The notes under the pieces were generated by a model, which searched no databases, was not told the origin of the DNA, and saw nothing but the letters and a program-made list of their open reading frames with translations. Of a DNA stretch of 64,000 nt, positions 42,277-51,293 are shown piece by piece. The stretch's first letter is position 1. Every line of letters begins with the position of its first letter. The translations under genes were made by a program, and so were the position numbers. The DNA lies in the NCBI RefSeq assembly GCF_014646155.1, contig NZ_BMMX01000002.1:310001-374000 (forward strand), read 5' to 3'. The DNA comes from Mangrovihabitans endophyticus (GTDB taxonomy: Bacteria; Actinomycetota; Actinomycetes; Mycobacteriales; Micromonosporaceae).

Positions 42277-44249
42277 TTGCCGATCTCGTTCTTCCACAGT
42301 GACGCGTCGAGTTCGGCGATCGCCTTGTCCCGGTGTCGCCGGTACGTGTTGAACGACAGGTGCAGTTGAACCGCTATGCGTTCCTGGGTGGTGGTCGGCC
42401 GGAGGAACGTCCGGCTCATCAGCTCGCTCGCGTCGGGTTCCAGCGAGCCGACGCCCGCCTCGATCAGTTCTCGGAGCGTTTCGGCGGGCGTTCGGCCGTC
42501 GCGCGCGTTCCGCCGGATCATTCGCGTGCGCAACAAGGGGTTGTCTCGCAATTGTTCCGGGTCGTGCAGATGACGAAGCGCATCCCGTAGGCCATCGGTG
42601 AACTCGGATCGCGACAGAACTGTCTCGCCGGCGCTGTCCGCGGCCGGACGTGCCGGTGCACCCAGTTGGCGGGCATGGAGAACCTCGACCCAGTCCGGGA
42701 TGCCGACCCGCCGCCAGTCATGGGCGAATACCGGGAACACCGTCGTGCCGACAGTGAAGTCGGCATCGGTGGCTACCCAGAAGTCGAGGAACTCCATGGT
42801 GGGCGTCCAGAGCTCGGCGTTCTCGAAGGCGGCGACCAGGCTCCAGGCCGTGTCGTCACGCAACTGCAGGATGTCCAGCATTTGGCAGGCCACGAACAGG
42901 GTCAGAGACGGTGACGGGTGCTGGCCACGCTCGCGATCGAGGAAGAAACGCCAGGCACGAACCCGCTCGTCGGCACGAAGCGTGCCGCGTTTCGACGCGT
43001 ACAGCCACATCGCGTCCGCGCCCGGGTCCACGCCGAGATCGGCCTCGGTCAGGTCGAGGCAGGCGGTATACCCGCACAGGTCACCGGAGGCCGAGCGGAA
43101 GACCCGGAAAGCTTCAGGACGGCAGGCCATCCAGTACGCCGCCAGCTCGGCCTGCTCTGCCCCCTGCCATTCGGCTGTCATGGCGACGATGGACGCCCGG
43201 TCGCCGTCCTGCAGTCCGTCGGCGTACGTCTGCATCGGCGGTGCCAACGCACTCAACGCTTCGAGCCCGGAGCGGGCACCGTTGAGCACGACCGTACGTG
43301 CGAAGAGCTGAAGCCGCTGCCGTTCGTCGGTCAGTGCGAGCACTTGCTGATGAAACGCGGCGAGTTTCCGGCGATGCATGTCGCAATACCGAGCCGGGTC
43401 TCGCCAGCGCAGATCCGCGTCAATGAGGTCGCGGACGACGTCGTGCGGGAACAATCCGTGCGGGCTCTCCTCCACGAATGGCAGGCGGCGCAGCCAGGAG
43501 AACAACTCGCCCACGTCACCGCCGACCATCGACCGCAGGAGATCCTCGGTGGTAGTCGGTGCGTGCGCGAACACTTCCAGCGCTGTCCGATGCCGCGGGC
43601 TAGGTGCCTCGCCGATCATCTGGGCGATCAGCATGCGCATCACATCGGGCAGGTCACCGAACGTACGCGGCACGGCGCCCCGGCGCACCACGTCGAGCAG
43701 CATCGCCAGTGTCAGCGGGTGGCCACGGCTGATGGCCAGCAAGCGATCCTGCGTCCAACCGGAAACACCCCGACCCGTCAGCCATGCCCGCGCATCCCGA
43801 TCGGTCAGATTACCCAAAGTGATGACTCGCATCAGTTCACGCCATGCCGGGTCGGTGAGCCACCGCGGCCCCGGGGCCTGTCTGCCGGCGATGACCACGA
43901 GGCAGTCTCCGGGCAGCGTCGGCAGGTACTTCTCGCGCACCCAGTCGTCAATCGGTTCGAGCAGCTCGTAGGTATCGATGAGCAGGACCAGCCGACTGTC
44001 GTCCAGCATGGGCAGGGTCGCCGATCCGAATGCCAGATGCCGGGCGTCAACCTGAATCGTCGTACGCCCCTGCTGTGCCGCCAGGTGCGCGAACGTGCTG
44101 AGCAAGGTGCTCTTACCCACTCCACCGGGACCGTGTACGAAGATCATGCCCGGGGTGTTCAGCGCGTCCTGGAACAACGCGACTTCCGCGTTCCGGTCGG
44201 CGAGAGACTGGCGCCGCAACTCGTCGATTACCTCACCGAGCGATGCCAT
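42258..44249 (-). CDS. STAND-type ATP-binding protein with C-terminal HTH-like region
   Basis: The protein has 663 residues from ATG 44249. 'GMIFVHGPGGVGKSTLLSTF' (Walker A at 40-48) and 'SRLVLLIDTYELLEPIDDWV' (Walker B-like) start a STAND/NTPase module. 'WRELMRVITLGNLTDRDARA' and 'AISRGHPLTLAMLLDVVRRG' follow the winged-helix order of AAA-like signal ATPases. The helical middle is probably sensory. The C-terminus 'TTQERIAVQLHLSFNTYRRH' and 'RDKAIAELDASLW' looks like a HTH. It may be a regulator or, given the island, a defence sensor. It is divergent from the cyclase gene at 44421, with about 170 bp between them. Confidence 0.7.
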   Translation of the reverse strand: MASLGEVIDELRRQSLADRNAEVALFQDALNTPGMIFVHGPGGVGKSTLLSTFAHLAAQQGRTTIQVDARHLAFGSATLPMLDDSRLVLLIDTYELLEPIDDWVREKYLPTLPGDCLVVIAGRQAPGPRWLTDPAWRELMRVITLGNLTDRDARAWLTGRGVSGWTQDRLLAISRGHPLTLAMLLDVVRRGAVPRTFGDLPDVMRMLIAQMIGEAPSPRHRTALEVFAHAPTTTEDLLRSMVGGDVGELFSWLRRLPFVEESPHGLFPHDVVRDLIDADLRWRDPARYCDMHRRKLAAFHQQVLALTDERQRLQLFARTVVLNGARSGLEALSALAPPMQTYADGLQDGDRASIVAMTAEWQGAEQAELAAYWMACRPEAFRVFRSASGDLCGYTACLDLTEADLGVDPGADAMWLYASKRGTLRADERVRAWRFFLDRERGQHPSPSLTLFVACQMLDILQLRDDTAWSLVAAFENAELWTPTMEFLDFWVATDADFTVGTTVFPVFAHDWRRVGIPDWVEVLHARQLGAPARPAADSAGETVLSRSEFTDGLRDALRHLHDPEQLRDNPLLRTRMIRRNARDGRTPAETLRELIEAGVGSLEPDASELMSRTFLRPTTTQERIAVQLHLSFNTYRRHRDKAIAELDASLWKNEIGNQSSRS

Positions 44250-44420
44250 AGAGCCGATTCTAGATCGGCCGTGCGGACACTCACGACTGCTGCGGTCGTC
44301 AACCCACTGCGTTCCGAACGGGAACCGGGCATCAATGGGCATCGGATGGGCAGCCGGATGGGCAGCCGGCTTCAGGTCCGCCGCGCGATGCTCGTGGCGT
44401 CATCCATCCGAAGGGGTCAC

Positions 44421-45305
44421 ATGAACAGCACGAAACCTCACGAGTTCCCCAGCAACTGGGGACGGTGGGGCGACAACGATGAGCTCGGTGCCGTCAACCT
44501 CATCACCGACGAGGCCCGGGCACGGGGCGCCGCCGAGGCTCGCACCGGCGTGACGGTGTCACTCGCCCGGGTGACCACGCCGTTCCCGCTGACCGGCGGT
44601 CCGCTGGGAAAGACCTCGACGACGAACACCGCGGTGCAGACCATGATGCTCTTCACTGGTCACGCGGCACCCGCCATGGCCGAGGTGCTGGTCGTCACCA
44701 CGCATCATGCGGAAGTCACCCACCTGGACGCGATGGGCCATTGGGTTGCGGGCGGGAAGGTGTATCCGGGCGTCGACGCTGCTGACAGCTCCGGACCTGC
44801 CGGTGTCCGGCACGGTGCGGCGGAGGTCTACGGCGATGGCATCCTCACCCGCGGCGTCCTGCTCGACCTGGCCCCCGACGGCCGGTTGGCCCCGGCCCAC
44901 CCCGTGACCGGCGCAGACCTGGACGCAGCGGCGGATCGCGCCGGTGTCGAGACTCTGCCGGGCGACGCGATCGTGGTCCGAGGCGGCTGGGACCGGGTCT
45001 ACGGCAGTGACGAACCCGAGCCGGGACTGACGGTTGACGCGATTCACTGGATACACGATCACGGAGTCGCCGTGTACGCGGGTGACATCGGCGACGCCCG
45101 CCCGCCGCTGCCGGGCGAAATGCCTGGCGCCCTGCACTTCCTCGCATTGGGCCGGCTCGCCATACCGCTCGTTGACGCCACTGAACCGGAGGCGCTGGCG
45201 GCGATGTGCAGGCGCCTGGGCCGCTGGACGTTCCAGTTCGTGATCGCGGCCCCCCGCATCGCCGGGACCACCGGTCTGCCGGTGAACCCGCTCGCGGTCT
45301 TCTGA
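44421..45305 (+). CDS. Cyclase-family metal-dependent hydrolase (kynurenine-formamidase-like)
   Basis: The protein has 294 residues from ATG 44421, preceded by AAGGGG. 'WGRWGDNDELGAVNLITDEA' is the N-terminal signature of this family. The metal site 'THHAEVTHLDAMGHWVAGGK' has His101, Asp103 and His107 in the HxDxxxH arrangement. 'ILTRGVLLDLAPDGRLAP' and 'GDAIVVRGGWDRVYG' are also typical (PF04199). Members hydrolyse amides or lactones of aromatic substrates. Divergent transcription from the STAND ATPase suggests that the latter may control it, which is only inference. From 45306 to 45944 no gene is seen except a short IS-like end. Confidence 0.8.
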   Translation: MNSTKPHEFPSNWGRWGDNDELGAVNLITDEARARGAAEARTGVTVSLARVTTPFPLTGGPLGKTSTTNTAVQTMMLFTGHAAPAMAEVLVVTTHHAEVTHLDAMGHWVAGGKVYPGVDAADSSGPAGVRHGAAEVYGDGILTRGVLLDLAPDGRLAPAHPVTGADLDAAADRAGVETLPGDAIVVRGGWDRVYGSDEPEPGLTVDAIHWIHDHGVAVYAGDIGDARPPLPGEMPGALHFLALGRLAIPLVDATEPEALAAMCRRLGRWTFQFVIAAPRIAGTTGLPVNPLAVF

Positions 45306-45521
45306 CCGCCCGGACAGCCTCGGGATCGGCGTGGTCATCTGGTGGTCGGCTGATGATTCTCTCGGTGTCTGGCCGACGTTCAAGTAGCCGAACGCACGTA
45401 CTCAAGCCGGTGTCGCGGGCCGCCCGCCACCAGATACCGGCCGCGCGGCCCGGGGAACATGCCGGCCACCACAGGCCCCTTACCGGGGGGCTATCAGCAG
45501 CCGCTCCGGCTTTCACTCGGT

Positions 45522-45541
45522 TTTCTCTTGACACTCCCCTC
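45522..45541 (+). repeat. Solo ISL3-like terminal sequence
   Basis: CGGTTTTCTCTTGACACTCC at 45522 differs by few bases from the right end of the ISL3 element at 7393-7413 (CCGTTTTCTTTGACACTCCC). No matching left end or transposase is found nearby. It is probably the scar of a lost element. Confidence 0.35.
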
Positions 45542-45944
45542 TAGACCAGCCTTCTGAACTGCGAGAACACTCTGTCGGGCTCGCAGCGAGGTCGAGCAAT
45601 TCAGTCACCTGCAACACCTCAGGACCGCCAAGCGCAGGCGCGACGACTCCCTGCGCCGTTCACTCTAGACCGCGTCCCCCGACTCGCATCGCCACCTCTT
45701 CGGCAGCCTGCCGTGCAAGATCAATGAGGTCGAGGAGGGACGACGGGAGCCCCGATCAAGCCCGTCCCGGACGGCCGCAGTCGTTCAGGTCTGACATCGC
45801 TCGTACGTCTGGAGCGAAGCAGCGCCCTGCCGTCAGGGCGCGGGCCGTATGCTATTGCCGCCGGCAGCGATCAAAGGGTCTCTCGCCGGTGTCGTGGTTG
45901 TTGCATTGGTGCGCCGCAGTCTGTTGCTGAGGTTGAGGAAAGTG

Positions 45945-46385
45945 GTGGCGAAGTTCATGACGACGGGCAAGGTAATCCGTTTCGACGAGGTTCGCGGCTA
46001 CGGCTTCGTGACTCCCGACACCGGGGCCGATGACGTATTCCTGCACGTGAACGATTTGACGTTCGACAAGCGACTGCTCACTCCCGGGACGCGCGTGCAG
46101 TTCGTCGCAGCGGAAGGAGACCGAGGGCTAAAGGCCACTCAGGTTCAGATCATCGAGCAGGGCCCCGTCGGGCCGACTGGCCGCACCGTGAAGCCGGCTA
46201 CGGCGACTGCGGAAGGCCGCTCGGAGGACGACGAACTTTGCGACATCCTGCCCAGCGCCGAACTGAGGGCTGAGATCACTGAGGCGCTGGTGACGTCCAT
46301 CCCGACGCTGACCGCGACGCAGATCGTGGGGGCGCGCGAGTGCGTGCTGAGAATCGCGGAGCTGCACGGCTGGACAGAGGACTGA
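45945..46385 (+). CDS. Cold-shock-domain protein with C-terminal extension
   Basis: The protein has 146 residues from GTG 45945, with GAGGAA just upstream (an ATG at 45957 is an alternative). 'GKVIRFDEVRGYGFVTPDTG' and 'DDVFLHVNDL' carry RNP1 (GYGFV) and RNP2 (VFLH), so the OB fold should bind single-stranded RNA or DNA. Beyond residue 75 a linker and a helical C-terminus ('LPSAELRAEITEALVTSIPT') are unlike short Csp proteins and define an actinobacterial CSD-plus-tail type. It may be an RNA chaperone. It is transcribed alone. Confidence 0.8.
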   Translation: MAKFMTTGKVIRFDEVRGYGFVTPDTGADDVFLHVNDLTFDKRLLTPGTRVQFVAAEGDRGLKATQVQIIEQGPVGPTGRTVKPATATAEGRSEDDELCDILPSAELRAEITEALVTSIPTLTATQIVGARECVLRIAELHGWTED

Positions 46386-46466
46386 CCTCCCAGGCACACC
46401 GGGCGGGACGGTCACGAACGGCGCGAGGGTGGAACGCGGGCTCCGGCAGGGCGGACGAAATCTAGG

Positions 46467-46937
46467 TCACCCCGGCGGAGCGTCCCGTGTCGGAAACCTT
46501 TCGTTACAGGGATCCGGCGCTTTGCCCGTGTCGCGAAGCCGGCGTACCCAACCGGCGGCGATGTGCCGGGGGACGTCGTAGTGGGTGGCGACCTTGGCAA
46601 CACTGCCCACCCGCCAGTACACGACGGCGAGATCGTCAGGAACACCCTTGGCCTGCGGAGTGCCTGGGGACGGCGATGTCGCTTTCTCCTCCTGTGCCTC
46701 CTCCTCACCGGAAGGAGGCAGGGCGCCGAGGCGCCTGCCCAGGGGCAGCTCGGCCACCATCGCCCAGACGGATCGGAAGTCGAGCCGGGCGATCTCGCCG
46801 GGAAATCCGGCGGCGTCGGCACCCAACCGTACGGTCACGGCATGCACCCGCAGCCCGTCCGGACCACCCTCCGCTACCACCGTGGCTTGAGGTCCGTCCT
46901 CGCTGTCCGACGTCACGGTGATGGTGAACGTGCTCAT
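46467..46937 (-). CDS. Conserved actinobacterial protein with C-terminal HTH
   Basis: The protein has 156 residues from ATG 46937, which overlaps the stop of a similar upstream gene (ATGA). The N-terminal beta-rich segment 'STFTITVTSDSEDGPQATVV' and 'IARLDFRSVWAMVAELPLGR' precedes an acidic Pro/Glu-rich linker. The end is 'DDLAVVYWRVGSVAKVATHY' and 'DVPRHIAAGWVRRLRDTG', a Lsr2/HTH-like segment. Such pairs of small proteins occur beside mobile elements in actinobacteria and may bind DNA. No enzyme activity is predicted. Confidence 0.55.
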   Translation of the reverse strand: MSTFTITVTSDSEDGPQATVVAEGGPDGLRVHAVTVRLGADAAGFPGEIARLDFRSVWAMVAELPLGRRLGALPPSGEEEAQEEKATSPSPGTPQAKGVPDDLAVVYWRVGSVAKVATHYDVPRHIAAGWVRRLRDTGKAPDPCNERFPTRDAPPG

Positions 46938-47100
46938 GCCGAGCTTCCGTCTGCCTGGGTCGCCATCTTCCGCGCCCGGCCCATCCAGCCCTGCGCGGTG
47001 TGGCGGGGCGCACCGTAGTGCTTGGCGAGCCCGGTGACACCACCCTCGCGCTGGTGCACGGCAAGGACCTCGTCCACCGGGGCATCCGCCGGTAGGCGCG
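46934..47100 (-). pseudogene. HTH protein, 5'-truncated (relative of the downstream gene)
   Basis: The frame ends 'EVLAVHQREGGVTGLAKHYG', 'APRHTAQGWMGRARKMATQA' and a TGA at 46936-46934 that overlaps the next ATG. The HTH resembles that of the 46467-46937 protein ('VAKVATHYDVPRHIAAGW'), so the two were probably a coupled paralogous pair. The 5' part is lost near the IS5 fragment boundary at about 47100. Confidence 0.5.
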
Positions 47101-47131
47101 TTCACCCTTACGGCCTCCGTCAGTGAGTGTT

Positions 47132-47447
47132 CTAGAGGGTTGTGGTTCGGGCTTGTCGTCGTTGCTGGCGGCGGGTTGGTCCGCCTCGGGTGAGCCTGCG
47201 CAGCGTCTGGTTGATGGCGGCCCAGCGGATCATCTCTTCGGAGACTGACGGGTCTCGCTCGTAGTCGCGGGCCAGGCGGCGGTGAGCGGTGAGCCAGGCC
47301 AGGGTGCGTTCAACGACCCAGCGTTTGGGATGGACCTGAAAGCCGCGCTGCCATTTGGGTTTGCGGACGATGTCGATCACCATGTTCAGCGTGCGGGCGG
47401 CCCACTCGATCGAGGACAGTTTCTCTGTGTGGCGTGGGAGGTGGGTG
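47132..47447 (-). pseudogene. IS5-family transposase, C-terminal part
   Basis: The frame reads 'RTLNMVIDIVRKPKWQRGFQ', 'VHPKRWVVERTLAWLTAHRR' and 'LARDYERDPSVSEEMIRWAA', including the 'RWVVERTxAWL' block with the final catalytic Glu of IS5-group transposases. The first two acidic residues and the N-terminus are missing. The DNA between 47417 and 47448 is the part absent from repeat copy 1. A terminal GAGTGTTCTAGAGGG near 47122 may be the element's right end. Confidence 0.75.
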
Positions 47448-49034
47448 TGGTCTGTCTGTCCGAACAGAGTCATCGGTTCGTGGTGATGCTGTGGGTTGTC
47501 GGGTCTATGGAGTGCGTACCGGTGGTTGAACCGGGTCGGATCACGTAATTCGCTTGTGTCGGCTGTGGAGAGCAGGTGATGGTGGGTCCGCGGGAGGTTT
47601 GATGACGCTGGTGGATCTCAGTCCAGTCCTGGCCGACATTAATCGAAAATATGGGCGGCCTGGGTTGGTTGCGGGTGTCACCGATCGGCAGCGGTTATGG
47701 GCCGTCGGTGCTACCGGTGTCCGGCGGTTGGGCGATTCGACACCGGTCACCACATCCGACCCGTTCCACATCGGGTCGATCGTCAAGGTGATGACCGGAC
47801 ACGTGATCTTAATCCTGGTGGAGCGAGGGCTGCTGGCGTGGACGACGACCGCCGGAGAGGTTCTTCCCGGCGCGTCGGCCATGCACCCGCAGATGCGCGT
47901 GGCCACGGTCGCCTCTTTGCTGTCGCACCGATCGGGCATGGCGGGATACTCGGAATCGATGGCGGTTTGGGAGCCGTTCGCCGGATGGAGCGGCACGCCG
48001 ACCGAGCAGCGGGCGCGGTTCGCCGCTCATGTGCTTGCCGTTCCTCCTGCGGTGCCGCCCGGCGAGGGCTTGTATTCCAACGCCGCGTATACCGTGTTGG
48101 GGGCGATGGCCGAGCGGGTCGCCGGCTACCCTTGGGAGGATCTGCTCCGCTCAACCATCCTCTCCCCGCTGGGCATGGATTCGGCCGGGTTCGGCTGGCC
48201 GGTTTACGCCAGAACAGAGGCGCCGATCGGCCACCGTGAGGTCGGTGACGGGTTCGAGGTCGCAGAGCAGGAGCTGACCACGCCGCTGAGCCCGGTGCTG
48301 GCGTCGGTAGGTGACATGCACATGACCGTGGCCGACCTCGCGACGCTCGCCCGGGCAGAGCTGAACAGCCTGGCCGGTGAGCACACCGCGATCGGTTCGG
48401 TCCCAGCGATATACCACGGGATCGGCTATCCCCCACCGGTGGCGCAGGAATCCTCCTCAGCAGGCAGCGCCGGCACGTTCTACGCGCTCGAAGTGCTGCG
48501 CCCGGTCCAGCAACAGGGCATCGTCGTGATGGCCAACGCGGGCGACGACAACGCCCTCATCCGGGGCTCTGTGCTGGAAGCCCTGACCGAGTATCTGACC
48601 CGATCGCCCCGAAACGAATAACGCAACGGCGAGCCCGTACATCAACCTGGCCACTGACCACAACAGTAGTTGACTCAGCCGACCCGGCCCAACGGCGCAC
48701 AAAAGTAGCCACGACCCGCTCGCAATGCGGCGTCACATCCAGCTCGGTGTCCGCTTTCTGGCGGAGCTGGCAGACGACGGCCACGCACTGGAGTTCGCCA
48801 TCGGTACCGGAAGAGTCGCCATACCCCCGATCGAGCACGGCGTTCCGGTGGCCGGCATCGAGCTCTCCCAACCGATGGCCGACCAGCTCAACAGGAAGCG
48901 GACGGACATCCCCGTGGTGATCGGCGACATGGCGACGACCACCGTCGCGGGACAGTTCTCGCTCGTGTACATCGTCTGGAACAGCATCAGCAACCTCCGC
49001 ACCCAGCCCGAGCAGGTCGCCTGCTTCCGCAACG
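47448..49034. repeat. 1.59-kb direct repeat, copy 2 (partner 7439-9025)
   Basis: This block matches copy 1 at a constant 40,009-bp offset without gaps. Here the left flank continues into an IS5 transposase end, and the right flank continues into native methyltransferase sequence ('ARHLAPGGRFVIE') past the point where copy 1 breaks. Copy 2 therefore looks like the parental arrangement. Same orientation means that recombination between the copies would delete or loop out the 40 kb between them. Confidence 0.95.
47602..48621 (+). CDS. Serine hydrolase, beta-lactamase / DD-peptidase (class C-like) family, copy 2
   Basis: The encoded 339-residue protein is the same as the 7593 copy; the few base differences inside the gene appear silent. 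SxxK is at Ser59/Lys62, and the 'YSN' motif is in 'GEGLYSNAAYTVLG'. The start and its GGGAGG site are the same. Near-identity over coding and flanking DNA means duplication, not independent acquisition. No signal peptide is present, and the substrate is unknown. Confidence 0.85.
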   Translation: MTLVDLSPVLADINRKYGRPGLVAGVTDRQRLWAVGATGVRRLGDSTPVTTSDPFHIGSIVKVMTGHVILILVERGLLAWTTTAGEVLPGASAMHPQMRVATVASLLSHRSGMAGYSESMAVWEPFAGWSGTPTEQRARFAAHVLAVPPAVPPGEGLYSNAAYTVLGAMAERVAGYPWEDLLRSTILSPLGMDSAGFGWPVYARTEAPIGHREVGDGFEVAEQELTTPLSPVLASVGDMHMTVADLATLARAELNSLAGEHTAIGSVPAIYHGIGYPPPVAQESSSAGSAGTFYALEVLRPVQQQGIVVMANAGDDNALIRGSVLEALTEYLTRSPRNE

Positions 49035-49073
49035 CCGCCCGCCACCTCGCACCGGGCGGACGATTCGTCATCG
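48725..49073 (+). pseudogene. SAM-dependent methyltransferase, truncated (copy 2)
   Basis: This is the same motif I block as copy 1 ('GHALEFAIGTGRVA') and one further native segment, 'FRNAARHLAPGGRFVIE', the motif IV/post-IV strand of class I methyltransferases. At about 49073 the frame leaves methyltransferase sequence and DICT-domain sequence begins in another frame. The C-terminal third is thus absent in both copies. Confidence 0.7.
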
Positions 49074-49418
49074 AGCTACCAACTGATCGGCGCCGGACGG
49101 CACATCCTGCACGCCCCCAAGCATCTGCTCGTACCGGTCTCCCACACCCTGGAATCGACGGCGCTGCACGCCGCGGTCCCGCCGGTCCTGTTCGCCGCGT
49201 TCGAACACGCGCAGTTCTTCCGACCGTCCACCACCCGGCGCTTCACCGACCTGGCCAGCCGACTGCCCTTCGTCGCGGCGCTGGGCGTGGACATGCCGCC
49301 GAGCCCCGCCCCCGGAGTGCGCGGCGGCGATCTGGATGTTCGCGATCCCCTGGCCAGCGAGTGGACCGTCGTCGTCCTCGGTGCCCACTCCATGATCGGA
49401 CGTCTCACCGTCCGATGA
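49074..49418 (+). pseudogene. DICT sensory-domain fragment
   Basis: The frame from 49074 gives 'LLVPVSHTLESTALHAAVPP', 'VLFAAFEHAQFFRPSTTRRF' and 'LPFVAALGVDMPPSPAPGVR', then 'LASEWTVVVLGAHSMIG'. This resembles DICT domains of actinobacterial light- and stress-signalling proteins. It has no start codon of its own, being joined directly to the methyltransferase stub, and the last DICT strand is missing. From 49419 to 49608 no gene is evident. Confidence 0.5.
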
Positions 49419-49608
49419 CCTGACCGGCACCGGCTCGGATGCCGGCTACCGGCCAGTCGCTAGCTGCGGGCTGCGGCCCGGACACGGTGAGCATCTGCAG
49501 CAACGACTGGGGTGTACAGCTCGACCGCACCGCCCAGCGGCCGATCGGCATCGCGGTGTCCCACGGGGCGCAGCCACCGCGTTCCTCGCCGGCGCCTGGT
49601 GGGGCGTT

Positions 49609-51240
49609 TCAGCCGTCGTCGTCCGGCTGTGCGACTGCGCACGGCTCATGTGCACATCCGCTCGGCAGCGGCACCCCGGAGATCTCCGGATGATTACGGA
49701 AGTCGGGTCTCGGCAACGCCGCTCGGTCCAGCTTCCCGTGGGGAGTGAGCGGCAACGCGTCCAGGAGGAGAAAGGCAGCGGGAACCATGTATCCGGGCAG
49801 CGCGGAAGCCGCGCGCGCCCGCAACGCCGTCGGCGCCGGCTTCACGTTTTCGTCGTCCGCGACTATGTAGGCGACCAGCCGGGAGATGCCGGGTCTGCCG
49901 GAAATGGCGACGACCGTAACCTGAGCCACCCCAGGATGGGCGGACAGCACCGACTCGATCTCGCCCGGTTCGATGCGGAATCCGTTCACCTTGATCTGAT
50001 CATCCATGCGGCCGAGAAACTCTAGCGTCCCGTCGACGCCGCGACGCGCCCGGTCACCGGTCCTGTACATTCGCGAACCGGCCGGGCCGAAGGGATCGGG
50101 AAGGAAGCGCTCGGCGGTCGGGGCGGGTCGGCTCCAATAGCCTCGTGCCACTCCCGCACCGGCGATGAAGATCTCGCCTTCCTCTCCGGGTGGCGTCACC
50201 TGGAGAGCATCGTCCAGGACATGAATCCGTACGCCGGGGGCAGCCACACCGATGGGGACCGGCCCGTCGGAAAGCCTTTGCCCGGGCCCGACGCGGTATT
50301 CCATGCATCCCACGGTCGCCTCGGTGGGACCGTACTCGTTGAACACCGTCACCCGCGGCATCTGCCTGCGCAGCCTGCGCAACATGCCCCCGGTCAACTG
50401 CTCTCCTCCGACGACAAGTTGTTCAGCGGGATGAAACTGCGGGGGTAGCAGTGACAGAACGTGGAGATGGCCGGGTGTCACCTTGAGAAAGCCCAGGGGA
50501 ATCCGCTCCAGGACCATGCGCGTGGCCGCGTAATCGGCCAAGTCGGCAATGTGAACCCGACCACCGTGCAGCAACGGCAAGTACAGCGCGGTGACAGTGA
50601 GGTCGAAGCTCAAGGACGAGTGCAGCAGAGTAGAGGTGCGCGCGCCAGGATACGAAACGGCCGCCCACGCCACATAATGCAGGAGGGAACGATGCTCGAT
50701 CATGACGCCCTTCGGCTGTCCTGTCGAGCCAGAGGTGTAGATGACGTACGCGAGATGGTTCGGTTTCAATGGGGCGATCCGCTCGCCGTCGCGTATGTTC
50801 GCCACATCGGCCGCGGACGCTGTGGGCTCCTCGGACGGGTCGACGACCACGGGCACGTCATTCGTCTTCCACGATCCCTGCTGAGCAATCACACAGATCG
50901 GTCGAGCATCCCCGATCATGTGGCTCAGCCGCGTTTGTGGGTAGTTCGGATCCAGCGGCACATAGGCGGCGCCTGTCTTGAGCACAGCCAGAATCGCCGT
51001 GATCGCCGTGCAGCCCCGAGGCAGGAGGATGCCCACCAGAACGTCCGGGCCCGCGCCCTGGCCGAGCAGCCTCCGCGCCAACCGGTTCGCCCGAGCATTC
51101 AGTTCACGGTACGTGAGTTCCTGTCGATCATCGGAGACCGCGACTGTGTCCGGACGACGAGCGACCTCCCGCTCGAAACGGTTGGGCAACGTATCGTCCG
51201 CGACGGCGGTGAACTGAGGAGAATCGGTGTCTTCCGGCAT
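49609..51240 (-). CDS. Standalone NRPS adenylation domain, predicted Asn-activating
   Basis: The protein has 543 residues. A3 is 'YTSGSTGQPKGVMIEH', A4 'LSFDLTVTALY', A5 'NEYGPTEATVG', A7-A8 'MYRTGDRARRGVDGTLEFLG' and 'QIKVNGFRIEPGEIESVL'. A10 is 'LPLTPHGKLDRAALP' with its lysine. Aligned by eye to GrsA, the pocket reads D-L-T-K-V-G-E-V-G-K, the asparagine-type code. There is no carrier domain after A10, only a short tail, so it must load a carrier in trans. The standalone carrier at 63306-63581 is the obvious candidate. It is the last gene of the NRPS operon, 53 bp after MbtH. Confidence 0.88.
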   Translation of the reverse strand: MPEDTDSPQFTAVADDTLPNRFEREVARRPDTVAVSDDRQELTYRELNARANRLARRLLGQGAGPDVLVGILLPRGCTAITAILAVLKTGAAYVPLDPNYPQTRLSHMIGDARPICVIAQQGSWKTNDVPVVVDPSEEPTASAADVANIRDGERIAPLKPNHLAYVIYTSGSTGQPKGVMIEHRSLLHYVAWAAVSYPGARTSTLLHSSLSFDLTVTALYLPLLHGGRVHIADLADYAATRMVLERIPLGFLKVTPGHLHVLSLLPPQFHPAEQLVVGGEQLTGGMLRRLRRQMPRVTVFNEYGPTEATVGCMEYRVGPGQRLSDGPVPIGVAAPGVRIHVLDDALQVTPPGEEGEIFIAGAGVARGYWSRPAPTAERFLPDPFGPAGSRMYRTGDRARRGVDGTLEFLGRMDDQIKVNGFRIEPGEIESVLSAHPGVAQVTVVAISGRPGISRLVAYIVADDENVKPAPTALRARAASALPGYMVPAAFLLLDALPLTPHGKLDRAALPRPDFRNHPEISGVPLPSGCAHEPCAVAQPDDDG

Positions 51241-51293
51241 GGCTGCGATTCACTCCTGAGTCGGGTGAGCCGAGGGGAATGTGCACGATGTCG

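Noticed and set aside
44343..44366. 12-bp tandem duplication (CGGATGGGCAGC twice)
   Set aside because: Too short to call a regulatory array; noted only as part of the STAND/cyclase promoter.
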